A DNA stretch of 64,000 bases, taken from positions 9,251,001 to 9,315,000 of the forward strand of contig NC_046681.1 of the NCBI RefSeq assembly GCF_009870125.1. Direction: 5' to 3'. A program made the translations under genes and the position numbers. Below are positions 47,852-59,711 of the stretch, piece by piece. Source of the DNA: Drosophila pseudoobscura (Eukaryota > Arthropoda > Insecta > Diptera > Drosophilidae). Under the pieces are notes generated by a model. That model was not told where the DNA came from. It ran no database searches and was given only the letters and a program-made list of their open reading frames with translations. Each line of letters begins with the position of its first letter. Positions within the stretch are counted from its first letter, which is position 1.

Positions 47852-50770
47852 CCTTTCGAATGCTTGTTAGATTTTGATAGATGCACCTTCGATTGCTTCG
47901 ATTCGAACTTTTCAAATAATGAATTGAAGTATTGAAATACAGATTTGACAGTTTTCGCTACAGCAAAAGCAAAAATAGGAGCACAAAAGTTTTCCACTCC
48001 ACTCAAGTCCTTGTTCAATTTGTAGGGCACTTCAGCGAAAACGATGTTGGAAAACGCTGCTGGCGGGCACTGTACGGATCTCAGGGTCAATATTAACCTT
48101 ACAAATATTTCATATTTATTTGGAGTATCTTTGAAAGTTCAAAATGAGTCCTTGACCAGTATCAATGGGAGATGGAAAACTTTTTCCTGTCCCTTTTTTT
48201 TCGAGTTTACGATTTCCTTGTTTTGCTCTTTTTGTTGCCAGTGAAAACAATTTCATATTTCAAATGTGAAAAAGCAAATGCATTTGACATTTTTCGGTCT
48301 TTAAGGTTTTCCTTTTTTATTGGTTTTATGTGTGTCCTATTGATTTGTTGGCTTCGCACATGCTTTTGAGCCCCGACATTTCCCCCGAAATGGCCAGCGC
48401 ACAAGGACACTTCTGGCTCCTTCAGCAGCTTCAAACAGAATTTCTTGGCTTTTGTTTTTGATCCTTGAACCTGTGCCCTGTCCCCCTGTCCCCTGTAGAA
48501 GGTGTATGCAAAATTTTCTCCTCTGTGGGTGTGCCCTTTCACGGAGAGAGAGAGAGAGAGAGGGGGGGGTCTACACCAGAAATGGTGCGTGAAAAAACGG
48601 TTCGTATTGTTTTTCAAGCACTTGGACATAAATTTGCTTGGCTTTTGTTTGAGTTTCCTGCTTGTTTAACAATTTTTGTAGGCAATATTATATGAAAAGG
48701 GAGCGCAATAGAGTGGTAGATGCTAAAATTGGTATATCCATACAGAGCAGGGAATTAAAATAGATTTTTAGAAGGGGGAGACCTGCTTTATTTTATAAAT
48801 TTTCCAATAAATATTCAAATATTTGACCAGCATCTCAAACCATTTCTTGAAGGAATCTAAACCAAAAACTCGATTAATCCCTGGGTCTAGAGCATTGGCA
48901 CAGGCTCTTCTTTGTTGTCTTTCAGGCACTCGTATTCATCCTTTAATGCTCTCTTGTACTTGGCTTTACTTTGATCTAGAGGTGGTAATAGATTCTTTGC
49001 AGCACTGGAGCTCGTAAGAAGCTCAATCCTTCAATCAAGCGAGACATCTAAAATGACTCTCCATCTTGAAGGAAGTTCGAGACATCTAAAAAGACACTCC
49101 ATCTTTAAGGAAGTACTAGAGTAAGTAGTTCTTCTCATTTATTCAGATCTGGGGATCCTATCTTTGTCCTATGTTGTTGCCTTCCCTGCTATGGCTTTCT
49201 CTTGCATCTTTTTGTGTGACCTTCGAGTCTTCGACCCCCCTAGTCTCCTCCATTGAATTGACTTCCTTGATCTTGTGCATGTTACATCATCCCACATGTA
49301 ATTTGTACATTTTACTCGGTTTTTCCCTTGAACCTGTTCAACCATTTGGCATATTTGGCTTGCTATTTTTTCGGTTGATGTCTGGCAAATTGCCCGCTCC
49401 AAGGCAGCTTAAGTCAGGCAGAAGCACATTACGCATACATCACGTTGAACACGTGCGCGACAAGCCAAAAACACACAGAGAGAGAGAGAGAGAGAGACAG
49501 AGACTGGAAGAGTAAAGTCACGAAAGTGAGATAATTCCTGGGGCCCTATACCACACAACAATGTTGGACTTTTTAATGGATTTTCATTAAGTTTAAAGCA
49601 AGATAGTGTGGAGAAGAGTGCACACAATGAAAGGGGGGGGGAATGGAGAATGGAAAAGCTCTTAAGAAGTTCATTACGGCGATAGCAGAGCAGTGCCAAA
49701 AAGTTTATTTGACCATTTAGTGGGCAAATGCCCAAAGTCGTACTGCAGCTCGGGCTCCAGTCCGTTCGAGAGTCAAACCGAAAGATGTTTTACTCAAGAA
49801 AGGACGAAAGGATGGCAGTGGAAACTAGGGGGTTCCGCAGTGTCTGTGTGCAGGAGGGGGGGCAGCCAGCAGTCAGCATTTATCTATCATGTTTGTAATC
49901 ACTTTTCATTAGGTTTCTGTGGCTGACTGTACCCACTCTCGATGCTTGCTTGTCCCTCGCTCTCTCTCTCTCTCTCTCTATATCTCTTTCTCTGTGTGCT
50001 GTGCTGTGTGCTGTGACTGTTGCCTTTTGCTGAATGCAATTCGCATAAAAGATTTTCGCACATGCTCGAAAATTTTCAAGTGTAGGAAAAAAGTTTTTTA
50101 ATTGGAAAAACACATTTAAGTGGATTTCACTGTGAAAGAGAAAGGAAACTTTTTAATACTGTTTATTTAGCCACCCCCACCCCACTCCCACTCGCACTCC
50201 CACTCCCCCCACTCCCATTGAAAGTATCGCAATATCTGGCGAGAGAGAGAGAGAGAGTATTTTAGATGGGGTTAACGGAAAACTTTCCTGTTGTTTGGCC
50301 ATTTCCATTGCCTTTTGAGCCCGGCAATTATGAAAAATGCCAGAAAAAGCATTCTCCCCGAACATTACTAACTCATTTCATTAGTTTCGCCGCATCCAGA
50401 CAGCCACAGCCACAGCCCCCGCCCCCCGAAAGTAGTAAAAAACATTTTCAGAGCTGTGCAGTGTTGTGCAGTGCAGTGCAGTGTTGTTTAGTACTTTCTG
50501 CTCGGGTGCAGCGCATTAGGTGGACTTAAAGTTGGTCAGGTCAGGGTTCCGGACAGGCCCTTGCCTCATTAAAACTTCCCTGCCAGACTTCAAACAGGAC
50601 TTTCACTTGTCCCCAAATGAGCGATATATAAGCCAGAGCATGCAGGCTGCCGGTCGAGACAATATTTATGTGGGGGTGGGAGTCCCCCACAAACTAAAAA
50701 CTATTCTTTCGACACATATGAACTGTGGGATTTGCAACTCCAAATGCAAATCTAAATAACAAATATTTTT
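47852..50770. other. Non-coding interval
   Basis: No supported gene. It has GA/CT tracts at 48544-48563, 49476-49502, 49960-49984 and 50239-50258, and little else of note. Confidence 0.55.
49476..49502. repeat. (GA)n microsatellite
   Basis: An almost pure AG run of about 25 bases. Confidence 0.85.
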
Positions 50771-50777
50771 AGTAATT

Positions 50778-50924
50778 TTATTTAAGCACTACAGCCACAG
50801 GAGTGACAAGGCGGTTGCCGAGGAGATCCAATGAGCGCTGGACCGACTGCTTCTGGATTGCATTAAGGGTGTTCCTGAAACACTTCCAGAAGGAGGTATT
50901 CTGCCACTCTGCATTGATTCTCCC
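50778..50924 (-). pseudogene. Possible terminal coding exon, unrecognised
   Basis: On the minus strand a 48-residue frame, GRINAEWQNTSFWKCFRNTL followed by NAIQKQSVQRSLDLLGNRLV and a short end, stops at 50778-50780. Its composition looks like real protein. A TGA precedes it in frame, so it would need a splice acceptor just upstream or is a broken relic. Most of it is repeated 123 bp upstream. Other frames across the duplication are also open in both directions, so the coding frame is uncertain. No family recognised. Confidence 0.3.
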
Positions 50925-51075
50925 TCATGAGCAAGGAGAGTTCGATGGAGGCTCTGGTTCTGGGTCCGACAGCTGCTGGATCGCATTAAGGGTGTTCCTG
51001 AAACAGTTCCAGAAGGAGGTATTCTGCCACTCTGCATTGATTCTCCCTCAAGCGCCAGTGTAGCTCGATGGAGTC
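50835..51075. repeat. Direct tandem duplication, 123-bp unit
   Basis: CTGGAT(T/C)GCATTAAGGG begins at 50853 and again at 50976, and the two 123-bp units are about 90 percent identical. The period equals 41 codons, so every reading frame is preserved across both copies. Confidence 0.88.
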
Positions 51076-53065
51076 TAATTTTCATACAAAAAAATACAAA
51101 TAAAAAGATCTAATATGTAAATTATAATAATTATGCCCAACATGAACATTTTAGGGTTATATAATACAACTACATATATCTCCCTCTGTCATAGCTTATC
51201 CCCTGAAGTATCCCTTAGCAGATAATTGTTCATTAAATAAAAAGTAAAATAAATAATTATATCATATCATATTTCTTATATATTTACCGCATTTTTGAAG
51301 TATACTTTTCCCTGATAAAAAACACTTTCAAATGATAATTTCCCCCCAGCAAGTTGGTATTCCAAATAGGGTTATTCCACTATATCATGCTGTGGCTTAA
51401 ACACACATCATGCACAGGATGGCATTTATGTGTATTGCCACTCACACAGCTGCAAGCAGCCATGTGCACGTGTACGTGTACGTGTCTATATGTGTGTGTG
51501 TGTGGGTTTTGTTTGAAGGATGCACGAGAGGCTTTAACTACATGTTCAACCTGCTTTCAGCAGCCCGCCAGTGTCCAAAGCTGATGTGTAAAATATATTT
51601 TTGCAAACTTTATTCACATTCGTGGCATGTGCAACAGAGCCGGGCAGAGAGAGAGTGTGGAGGGGGTTGCCTGCCAACGATCATACGTCACGTTGTCTGC
51701 TAAAGTCCGTATGAACTGGCGACCACGCATCGATGAGTGCATGAAGGGTAAACTTTTGCCAGTTAGTCGGTAAATATTATCAGGGAACATACTCGTACTC
51801 GTATATATATTAAATTAAGACCCCGACAGATATCAAGCTGAAAGAAGCAACAAATGGGCGTAAAAAATGTTGGCACAGCGTGACTTGAAGTGCAGACAAC
51901 AAAAGACAAGGCCAGACAAAGGCAGAGTCGGAGGGTGTTGAAGCCCCTCGAAAGACGGCACCAACCCGGGACAGGCCCCCCCCCCCCAGACTCCCCTCAC
52001 TTAGGGGTCCGTCCGCACCGCTTCAAGTCGAGTCATTTGTCTGCGTAGCAGCCCCGGCAAAAGGATAGGGATAAGGATAAGGGATAACACATATAGTTAT
52101 TTATCAAGTTATAAGTTATGATGTCAGCATGCTGGCATTATGTGACTGATAAACCCCAAGCCCACACGCAAACACACACAGACACACACACACACACGAT
52201 GTGTCTGGCTCTAAATGAGATGAAAAATCGAGGTGAGAAAATTTTGACATTCCCGTCATTTGTTGTGGCGCTCACTTAGGCGCCAACCCTCTCTCTCTAT
52301 ACCCTTTACCAGAGGGTGTTTTAGTTTCCTCTCAAGGAGTTTGAGACTTTAAAAATAGTCCTTTGGTTGGAAAAAGAGGCTTTACATAAACCCAGAAAAT
52401 TCATAACAAATTCCCACAAATCGGAAAACCATTTTTGTGGCAAATCTTGTTATTTTAATTTATTTAAAATTAATTTAAAGCTTCAACGTTTCTTCTCGTT
52501 TTTTTTTTGTCTTTTTGGGACAAATCTTTTTGTTTTAATTTATTTAAAATTTATTGAAAAAATTTATTTAAAGCTTCAACGTTTCTTCTCGTTTTTTTTT
52601 AGCTTTTTGTGGCAAATCTTTTTGTTTTAATTTATTTAAAATTTATTGAAAAAATTTATTTAAAGCTTCAACGTTTCTTCTCGTTTTTTTTTGGGTTTTT
52701 GTGGCAAATCTTGTTGTTTTAATTTATTTAAAATTAATTTCAAAGAGTATTTCCAGCTTCGCCAAAGAAAAGCCCTTGCTTTCTCGGTTTTCTTGGCTTT
52801 TCTTCAAATAATGATATGAGAAAAAAAGGCAACGGGAAAGCTGTTTTTGTCTTGCTTGCACTCACGTTTGCATAATAAATTAAATCAACAAAAAGAACGT
52901 CAGAGAGGGGTAAAGAGAGAGTAAAAGAGATGAAGAGGCATAAACAGAGGAAGAGTTGACGCAGTTGTAAATTAAAAGTTGATGTCAAGGCAAGGGCATG
53001 CCTCAACAACTTAACCCCATCCTGGCCTCAATGACACACTTACCAGAGGGGGGGATGGGGAGGGG
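51076..53065. other. Non-coding interval
   Basis: No supported gene. It has an AT-rich stretch (51090-51340), GTACGTGT/TG repeats (51470-51500), a CA run (52165-52198) and the tandem repeat at 52430-52745. Confidence 0.55.
52430..52745. repeat. AT-rich tandem repeat, 80-92 bp units, four copies
   Basis: CAAATCTT recurs at 52441, 52521, 52613 and 52705, giving units of 80, 92 and 92 bp. Each unit contains TTTAATTTATTTAAAATT and AAGCTTCAACGTTTCTTCTC. The two longer units carry a 12-bp insertion absent from the first. The last copy is partial. Confidence 0.88.
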
Positions 53066-53067
53066 GG

Positions 53068-53286
53068 GCAGGCCACCAGCCCCCAAGGGTTTCCGTGCCG
53101 AGGCCACAAGACGACTCCACTAAGTGCAAGTGTGCCCAGGCGCCCATCGAGCCACCGCAGTCAAGTCCAAGTCATCGTCAGGCAAGGCCACACTCACTCA
53201 TCCGCTCCTCCAGCGAGGAGCTGGAGTGCAGTGCTGTGTGTGGCCATGTCTCCTTGAATGGCAGGACGTTTAGTTATTACGATTAG
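53068..53286 (+). CDS. Orphan C-terminal coding exon, unrecognised
   Basis: This frame ends at TAG 53284-53286 and has codon use unlike its surroundings: many codons end in G or C (GAG-GAG-CTG-GAG-TGC). It reads DDSTKCKCAQAPIEPPQ, then HSLIRSSSEELECSAVCGHV and a C-terminus NGRTFSYYD. No ATG begins it. Proline- and serine-rich text followed by a tyrosine-rich end suits the cytoplasmic tail of a larger protein. The upstream boundary is unclear because a G-rich run precedes it (a GGCAG acceptor at about 53069 is weak). If it is real, earlier exons lie to the left, and part of the window is intron of that gene. A short open frame by chance cannot be excluded. Confidence 0.38.
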   Translation, partial: AGHQPPRVSVPRPQDDSTKCKCAQAPIEPPQSSPSHRQARPHSLIRSSSEELECSAVCGHVSLNGRTFSYYD

Positions 53287-53417
53287 GAATTGTGTTCGAA
53301 TATTCAATGAGTTGATGACCGCCCCCTGGAGTAACTAATTACGCGACTAATCCCCCTGTAAGCAATCAATTGAAGGCGTCTGGCGATGACAGGCCTAGCT
53401 GTTGGGCAGGGCTTCCT

Positions 53418-53425
53418 TATCGATA
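53418..53425. promoter_or_regulatory. DRE (TATCGATA)
   Basis: A perfect palindromic DREF site, followed within about 40 bp by two GCGATAT/CCGATAG variants. No supported gene begins immediately beside it on either strand. Confidence 0.4.
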
Positions 53426-54611
53426 GTTTTTGAAGCGATATCTAATACCGATAGTGTGGGAAATTATTTGTATATTATTTCTATACATTTCCACCATTTC
53501 AAATGCAGTTTTCTGTTCGAGGAAAGTGGCTCCTACACTCCCTTGGTTAATCCCTCCATCAAGTGTTCTTTTGTTTGCTTTAAGGATACATATGTATAGG
53601 TATATATGTGCTCCTTATTGACTTGTTCTTGGTAATGCTAATTTATTTGCAACTTGGGCGCCAGAGGCTGCTCAAGGCTTCGCATTTGTTTTGCTCTTTT
53701 CTCAGGTTTAGCCAACCGTGCGGCTGCTTAATCTTCACACACACACAGAGAGAGCCGTCAAGCCACAGAAGTTGACTCTTGACTGTGTGTGTGTTTGCAA
53801 TTGGTAATGGTAATGGTAATGGCTTAAAACAAACAGAGGGGCTACGAGTGGCTGCGCGTGGCTGCGAGTGGCACACAACCCAAGTGGCAATAACAATGTC
53901 AGCTGCAAAACTAATGTTTTTGATGCCTGATGACGCATGTTGTAAGCCGAGCATTAATTAAGCGTTGGGCTGCAGTTTTCCTGGACCACTTCCTCCACCC
54001 CTTAATGAGCCCCCAAAAACTGAGGGGCAATAAAAGTGTCCCCAAGTGTCGCCAACCGCAAAATGGTCTGTGTGTCTGGGCCTCTGTTGCATCTTGCGGT
54101 CAACTTGGTGTTGCATAAAAATCCCATTTCCAGTCAAGGACCTGCCGCCACTTGGCCCCACAGCTCTGCGGTTGGCCTTGCCATTTCTCAAATTAGTTTT
54201 TTTTTTGTTTCTTTCTTTCTTTCGGTTGCTAAGCTCCCACATAAATTCCCATTAACACACTCTCAGGGTGAAACGTACGAGTATGCCCGAAAATAAATGG
54301 GAAACTTCACGGAACGGCAGTACGGCAGTACGGCAGAGTCTGGCATTACGGTTCAATTTCCTTGCGGGTTTCGCATTTCAATTAGAAGTAATTATGGTCC
54401 TTGGGGGGGCACCGAGAAGTGCAGCAGCAACATGTGACGCCAGGCCGCGTCGTTTTCCAACTTTGGCGTCGACTTTTCAGTGTCTCCTCTCCCACCTCTC
54501 GCCGCCCGTTCGGCAGTGGCATCTGAGCAAATGTTGCCAATTTGTAGACAATTAAAAAACTTTACATGTTTCGGCATTAGGCGAACAAATTGTTTTCGAA
54601 TTTCCGCCAAC

Positions 54612-54695
54612 AGGAAAAGAGCTACAGGGGGAAGCCAAGAGGAAAAGAGCTACAGGGGGAAGCCAAGAGGAAAAGAGCTACAGGGGGAAAGCGTG
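54612..54695. repeat. 28-bp tandem repeat, three copies
   Basis: AGGAAAAGAGCTACAGGGGG starts at 54612, 54640 and 54668, each followed by AAGCCAAG except the last. The copies are virtually identical, implying a recent expansion. Confidence 0.9.
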
Positions 54696-57565
54696 TGGGC
54701 TGTAGAGGATATGCGGACTATGGGATACTCCCTAAAGGAAGGACAAGTATATCGGATTAAGTATCGTGTCCTTTTTCGACTGGCAACAATGGCTTCGTTT
54801 CGTTTCATTGCGGAACCTCCAGCCATAGATCGTTTCTTCTGCTTCCCAAAACCATATATCACTGTCCTCCAAAAGTAATGGGTACCCAAAGACAGAGAAG
54901 GGTACGAGTATAGGGGAACGCCAAAAGGGGGCTGCCACAACTGATTACAATCGCACACATGTGTCGCCCCTCCTTTCGGCACTCGCCTGCTCTATGTTGG
55001 CGCCTTCGAAGTAACTTTTGTTTCAAAATTCTGTACATAAATTCAATTAGTAAGCAATGCCACAAAAGCAAGGGCTCCAAAACCGAAGGCTGCTGGCATG
55101 GGCCTACAATCTGTGCCACGTGAGGCATGGCATGGCATGGCAGGTTGTTCTTCCTGTTGCTGCTGCTGCTGTGGCAACAGCAGAACCGTTTGAAATTCTC
55201 ACGCATTGCGCCAAAAGCGTTTAAGCTTTGAAAGCGTATTTGATTGCACCTGACACATGTCATGTGTAACTAAGAGGAGTCGCCCCGCCACCAACAACGG
55301 AGCAACAGAGCAATCGGTGGGGCACGGTGGAGGGGTGGGGGGGCGCAGCCGTGGAGCAACAAGCGGAAACTGCGGTCTGATGAATATCCTGTAGAGATAC
55401 TACTACACTCTGCACTCGCAGATGCCGGTTTTGCGAGTGATCCGACTGCAAATTGAATGGCAATCTATAGGAGCTTTAAGGGGCGAAAAAAGAGCTTGGA
55501 AAGGGGGCAGTCGAGGCGGAAAGCAGCATAAACCATGTATTTAGCAAAACATACTCTAAGAACTCATGAAAAAACAACCATCTGGCAGTCCAGGATCTCA
55601 AGAAACATTTCTGCAGCCCATTGTCGCCCCCACTCCAATCGAATTGCACAATCTTGTAGTACACAATTGTTAACCGATTCAGAGTCAAATAACTTACAAT
55701 ATGGCCCAAAGTCTCTGGCCAAAAACAAGGACTCAGAGGCAGTGTCCTGTGGACATGCAAATTGAATGGAATGGCAGTTCCGAAAGCAGCAAGTCAGCAG
55801 TAGAAGCAGCACCGGCTCTATTGAGTCCACAATGGAATTGACTGCCGGACTACGAGCAGATTCGAAATGAGCATCTCGGCCGAGCGGAGGCGCAGAGGAG
55901 GAGCACAATGAGCGGCCAATGTTGATACAAGTGTCCAGGCAAATGTAATTCAAAAGAAAATTAATTAAGTATCTCGAAGAGCCCGGAGATTGAGGGAGGA
56001 GCAAGTTCAGAAGTTGGCACGGTGGGGGGGGGGGGGGGAGCTTAGATGGGAAAAGTGGCTGAGGCTAAAAGGGAAAGCTGAAAGCCCCTGGCAATAGTTT
56101 CTTTTCTTTTTTTTTTGTATAGTCCTTTCAGTGCATTTCTAATTGCATCGGTCTGAGAGCCGGTCCTGTCCCGTCCTGTGCTCGGTTCTAGAGGTCATTT
56201 GCATGATTATAACCAAAAGCCCAGGAGGCGACACTGCCTCTGCAGGACACTCTCTTCCCCCCCCTGCCCCTCGTTTGTCTCAATAAGGCAACGCGTCAAC
56301 TTTCATTTGTCATTGTGGGTGCGTTGTTTCAACCAAGCAAACAAAATGCATTACCGCAGAGACACGAGACGGCAAAAGGGCCAAGGAGGAGGAGGAGCAG
56401 GAGGAGGGCAAGGAGACACCAGACAGGACAAGGACTCGATGCACTTCCTTGGCAGGAGTTGACCCGAAAAAAACCTCAACCCTTAAACAGACAGACAGGC
56501 AGACAAACTGCTACTGAAACCACCCAGAGATTCTGCAGCCACTGCCGGGTCTGGTACTGGTACTACCACTCCTGATGCTGCTGCCACTGCTGCCTGACTG
56601 CCTTCTATGCGAAATCCATTAGCAACTAAAGTGAAATTCATTGTTGCAAAAGTACATGTTGAAATAAATTGAGTTGTGGCAGCAGCAGCAGCTACGAGCA
56701 TCTACGAGCAACTCCTTCTGCCACTGCACCTGTTACTTGCAGCGAGAAGGAAAGAGCAAGAACATCTAGACAGAGAAAGAGAAAGGGAGATAGTAACAGA
56801 ACTTGTGTTTGCCTTTTTGGTTGTCTTCGACTAGTTCCACGTTGCGTATGCGCAACATTTCAATGCAATTTATTAGAAGTTTTCCTCTGGCCTCGCCGTC
56901 CTCACTCTTTCTCGACCCTGTTTGCTCTTCATCGTCCTCGCAAAGGGCTGGAAACAAGGCCTATATATATTTAATAATATTTTTGGTACATAATTTGGCA
57001 GAGAAATATCTATCTATGGTAGAAAAAGGTATAAAATAATAGACGGACCAGGGAAGGAAATTAGGGGGTACAAGAAAGGAGCGCCATAGACGGATATAAT
57101 CTGGAATTTATAACCCATTTTATGCAGCGCTGGAACCAGGCAATATTCATCTAAAAATCCTGACTTGAAGGGCATTAAAGCTGGGCCTATTAAAGGGAAT
57201 TATCTGCTGCTGAAATGGACATAGTCTTAAAGGTATTACTGTACTTGTTCTCCCCGCCAATTGAGTTAAAGTGCCATCGAAATGATATTTCTTTCTGAAG
57301 ATTTGGCTATAAACACGAGTGCTTTGAACACCGACAAGGCGACAGGGCTATGGTACAGATAATGCGGAATTAAACATGGAATAAATTGAATAATAACTAA
57401 ATTAAATAACATCATAAACTAGCTCTCGATATACTTTAAAATGTCAGAAAATTTACAAATTACACTTGCTTTTGTATTTCTTTCAATTTTCAATTCAAAC
57501 CCCGAAGCACTGCCAGTAAAGCAGGCCTTTTGCTCATATCTTAGCTCTGGAGCTAAGAAAATATA

Positions 57566-58280
57566 ATGTCGGGACCCCTGACTGTCTGCGTCTGCGACTA
57601 CTGGAAGCGGCGGCACTACTACAACTGCCCCCCACTGGACCAGGAAGAGGCGGCCCCCGCCGGAGAGCTGCGTCGTCTGCGGCTGGCGATGAATGCGATA
57701 AATGGCCACTATTGTCTGCGGGAATTCGTGCAACAGCGGGCCTTGGCTCTCAGGCTCCAGAGCCACCACGGGGTGGAGCTGATTTGGCTGGAACTCGAGC
57801 CACCGGCACGCGAGACCATCGACTACAAGTGGGCCGAGATACTGGCCCACACCATCTGGCAGCACATAGCGGTGGAGCACCTGATGTCCTGGCTATCCAC
57901 ACTCGGCGGTGGCTTCTCGGCCCTGGGCGAGCAGTTCGAGCGATGCGTGAGTAGCCAAAGAAATGGTTATCAATCCATGGTATCCAATGACATGTTTCCC
58001 ACAGGCCAAAACAGCTGGCAGGATCTCCCTGCAGCAGCTGAAGATTGGCCTGCGGCTGGGCGACCCCTGCCTGCAGGCACGCTGCAAGCTCTACTACGGC
58101 ATATCGCTGATCCAGCGCGGACACTTGCGGGCGGCCAAGCACTTGATCCGGGACCAGTTCAAGTTCGCGCTGGTCCACAGGGAGAAGGACCGGCGACTGG
58201 TGCGCATGTGCCAGGGCATCTGGATGCGGCTCGTCTACGAATACCAACAGCGGCGTCAGCGGATTAAGCAGCCCCAATAA
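57566..58280 (+). CDS. Conserved-looking uncharacterised protein, two exons
   Basis: Exon 1 is 57566-57946 and exon 2 is 58005-58280. The 58-bp intron starts GTGAGT and ends TTCCCACAG, and the phase is zero. The protein has 218 residues. The N-terminus carries cysteines and aromatics (VCVCDYWKRRHYYNCPPLDQ). Then come mostly helical segments (LREFVQQRALALRLQ, IWQHIAVEHLMSWLS), and in exon 2 KLYYGISLIQRGHLRAAKHL and LVRMCQGIWMRLVYEY, which look like a paired-helix, TPR-like repeat. Codon use is strongly G/C-ending, unlike the flanks, supporting a functional gene. An AATAAA lies at about 58319-58324. I see no signal peptide, membrane segment or catalytic motif, and I do not recognise the family by name. 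It is a soluble, probably intracellular protein. Confidence 0.8.
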
Positions 58281-58318
58281 GAAGCTGATTATCAGGCAGA
58301 ATAACGAATTATATGATT

Positions 58319-58324
58319 AAAATA
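58319..58324 (+). terminator. AATAAA polyadenylation signal
   Basis: A canonical hexamer about 40 bp past the stop codon of the two-exon gene. Confidence 0.6.
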
Positions 58325-58369
58325 AAGCAAACAAAACCGAAACAAACCCATGGAAAGTCTAGGGAGCCT

Positions 58370-59075
58370 CCTCTTCCTGTTTCTTCGGCAGAGGAGGGAC
58401 TAACAGAGGCTACATATTGAGGACCTGGCTTAGGCGCTTGAGGATCATAATGGTATCACTGGGATACAATCGAGTAATAAAGCAACGCCTCCCATCCCTC
58501 AACCTTTACGTTACCCGATTGTCCTGGGAATCCGTGGCTTCCTTGACGGCCTCTTGATGGCCAGGTTGATCTTCTCAGTGCCCACGCTCAACCGTAAACT
58601 CGATCACCGACTTCATGGCATCCAAACTGATTGGAAAAGAGCCTGGACTATGTATGGCTCAATGATCTGAGTGTACAAGGTGCCAAACTCTGTAGTGCCT
58701 CCACATGGACCCACATATCCTTGCCCTTTTTACTCAAACAGTACAGCCATTCAGTATATGAGATTCCGACCCATTTGTGCTTTCTTTCTTCTACTTTGCT
58801 ACATGATCTTGTCGTCTGAGTAATCTTCTGCAACCACGTAGCGAGGTACTTGTCCTTAGTGGCCTTCTGAAGTTGGGATAACAATCTGGCGATAGAAATG
58901 CCCGCATAAAAATTGTACATATTTACTTTATAATCTTGTTTTATCCCCTGGGTTTTATTTTGTTCTTTCTGTATTGAAATATCTACGAAATATCGCTTAC
59001 CAAAGCATATATTTAACCAAACCTCCCGCATAACAGAGTCCACTCCAGTCTCGCCATCGCGCACCGCCTAAATCA
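58370..59075 (-). pseudogene. Decayed spliced gene, parent not recognised
   Basis: On the minus strand, coding-like pieces lie in order but in different frames, broken by stops. An exon-like piece begins after GATTTAG at about 59068 (AVRDGETGVDSVMREVW) and ends at a strong donor, G|GTAAGCG, near 58999. A piece after CGCCAG contains RYVVAEDYSDDKIM. Then come GTLYTQIIEPYIVQALFQS, EKINLAIK-type text near 58560, SDTIMILKRLSQVLNM near 58430, and a charged tail, PLPKKQEEEAP, with a stop near 58372. Intact splice sites and conserved-looking peptides in shifting frames indicate a dead copy of an intron-containing gene, not a processed retrocopy. The 138-codon frame at 58648-59064 is only one frame through it. 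Confidence 0.45.
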
Positions 59076-59711
59076 ATACAATTTTACGAGCTCCGAGAAT
59101 TGCTACCACTTTATCCATTCCATTCCACTCCATTCCCAGTCCTCCGCCGCCTCCTCTCTAGCCAAGTGCTGCATTACAAGTTGAACATGCTCGAAAAGGG
59201 CCCGGCAAATGTTATGTAATTGCGTATACGACACGTGCAGCAGCATGCCGCATGCAACGTGAGGCACACAGCGTCATTAGCCATAAAAGTTCAATTCATT
59301 TTGCGGCGACAACTTGCAAGCGTAGCCACACAAATAATTTTGTTGGCCTGACTAAGCCAGAAAGAACCGAAAACCAACCCAAAATCGACCGAAAAGAAAA
59401 ATAAAACACCAGAGAAGGAGGGTTTTTTCTGGGACAAAGCTGCTGGATACTCTTCCACAGACATTGTTGCTCTGCGGGTAATACAAAAATTGTGGAAAAA
59501 TTATATGATTATTGGGTTTTATGTTTAAATCTGAAGAGATAAAATCAGATCCTAGCTTGGGCATTTTTTCGACTAATAGTCTGAGACCTGAAGCTGATCA
59601 GGAGTTATATAGGAGTATTTCCGTGGCAATGTCAACCGAATGTCATATACTTTTGTCCCTATATTATTTTCTAAATTGATTCAAACTCAGTTTATATAAT
59701 ATATATATAAT

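Larger units (their letters stand above)
53287..57560. other. Non-coding interval
   Basis: No supported gene. It contains a DRE (53418-53425), a CA and GT pair near 53738-53792, GGTAAT repeats (53804-53822), a 28-bp tandem repeat (54612-54695), a G15 run (56024-56038) and GGA repeats (56385-56408). Confidence 0.55.

Noticed and set aside
58648-59064. Single 138-codon minus-strand gene
   Set aside because: Coding-like peptides in the region fall in several frames with stops between; it is better explained as a decayed spliced gene.
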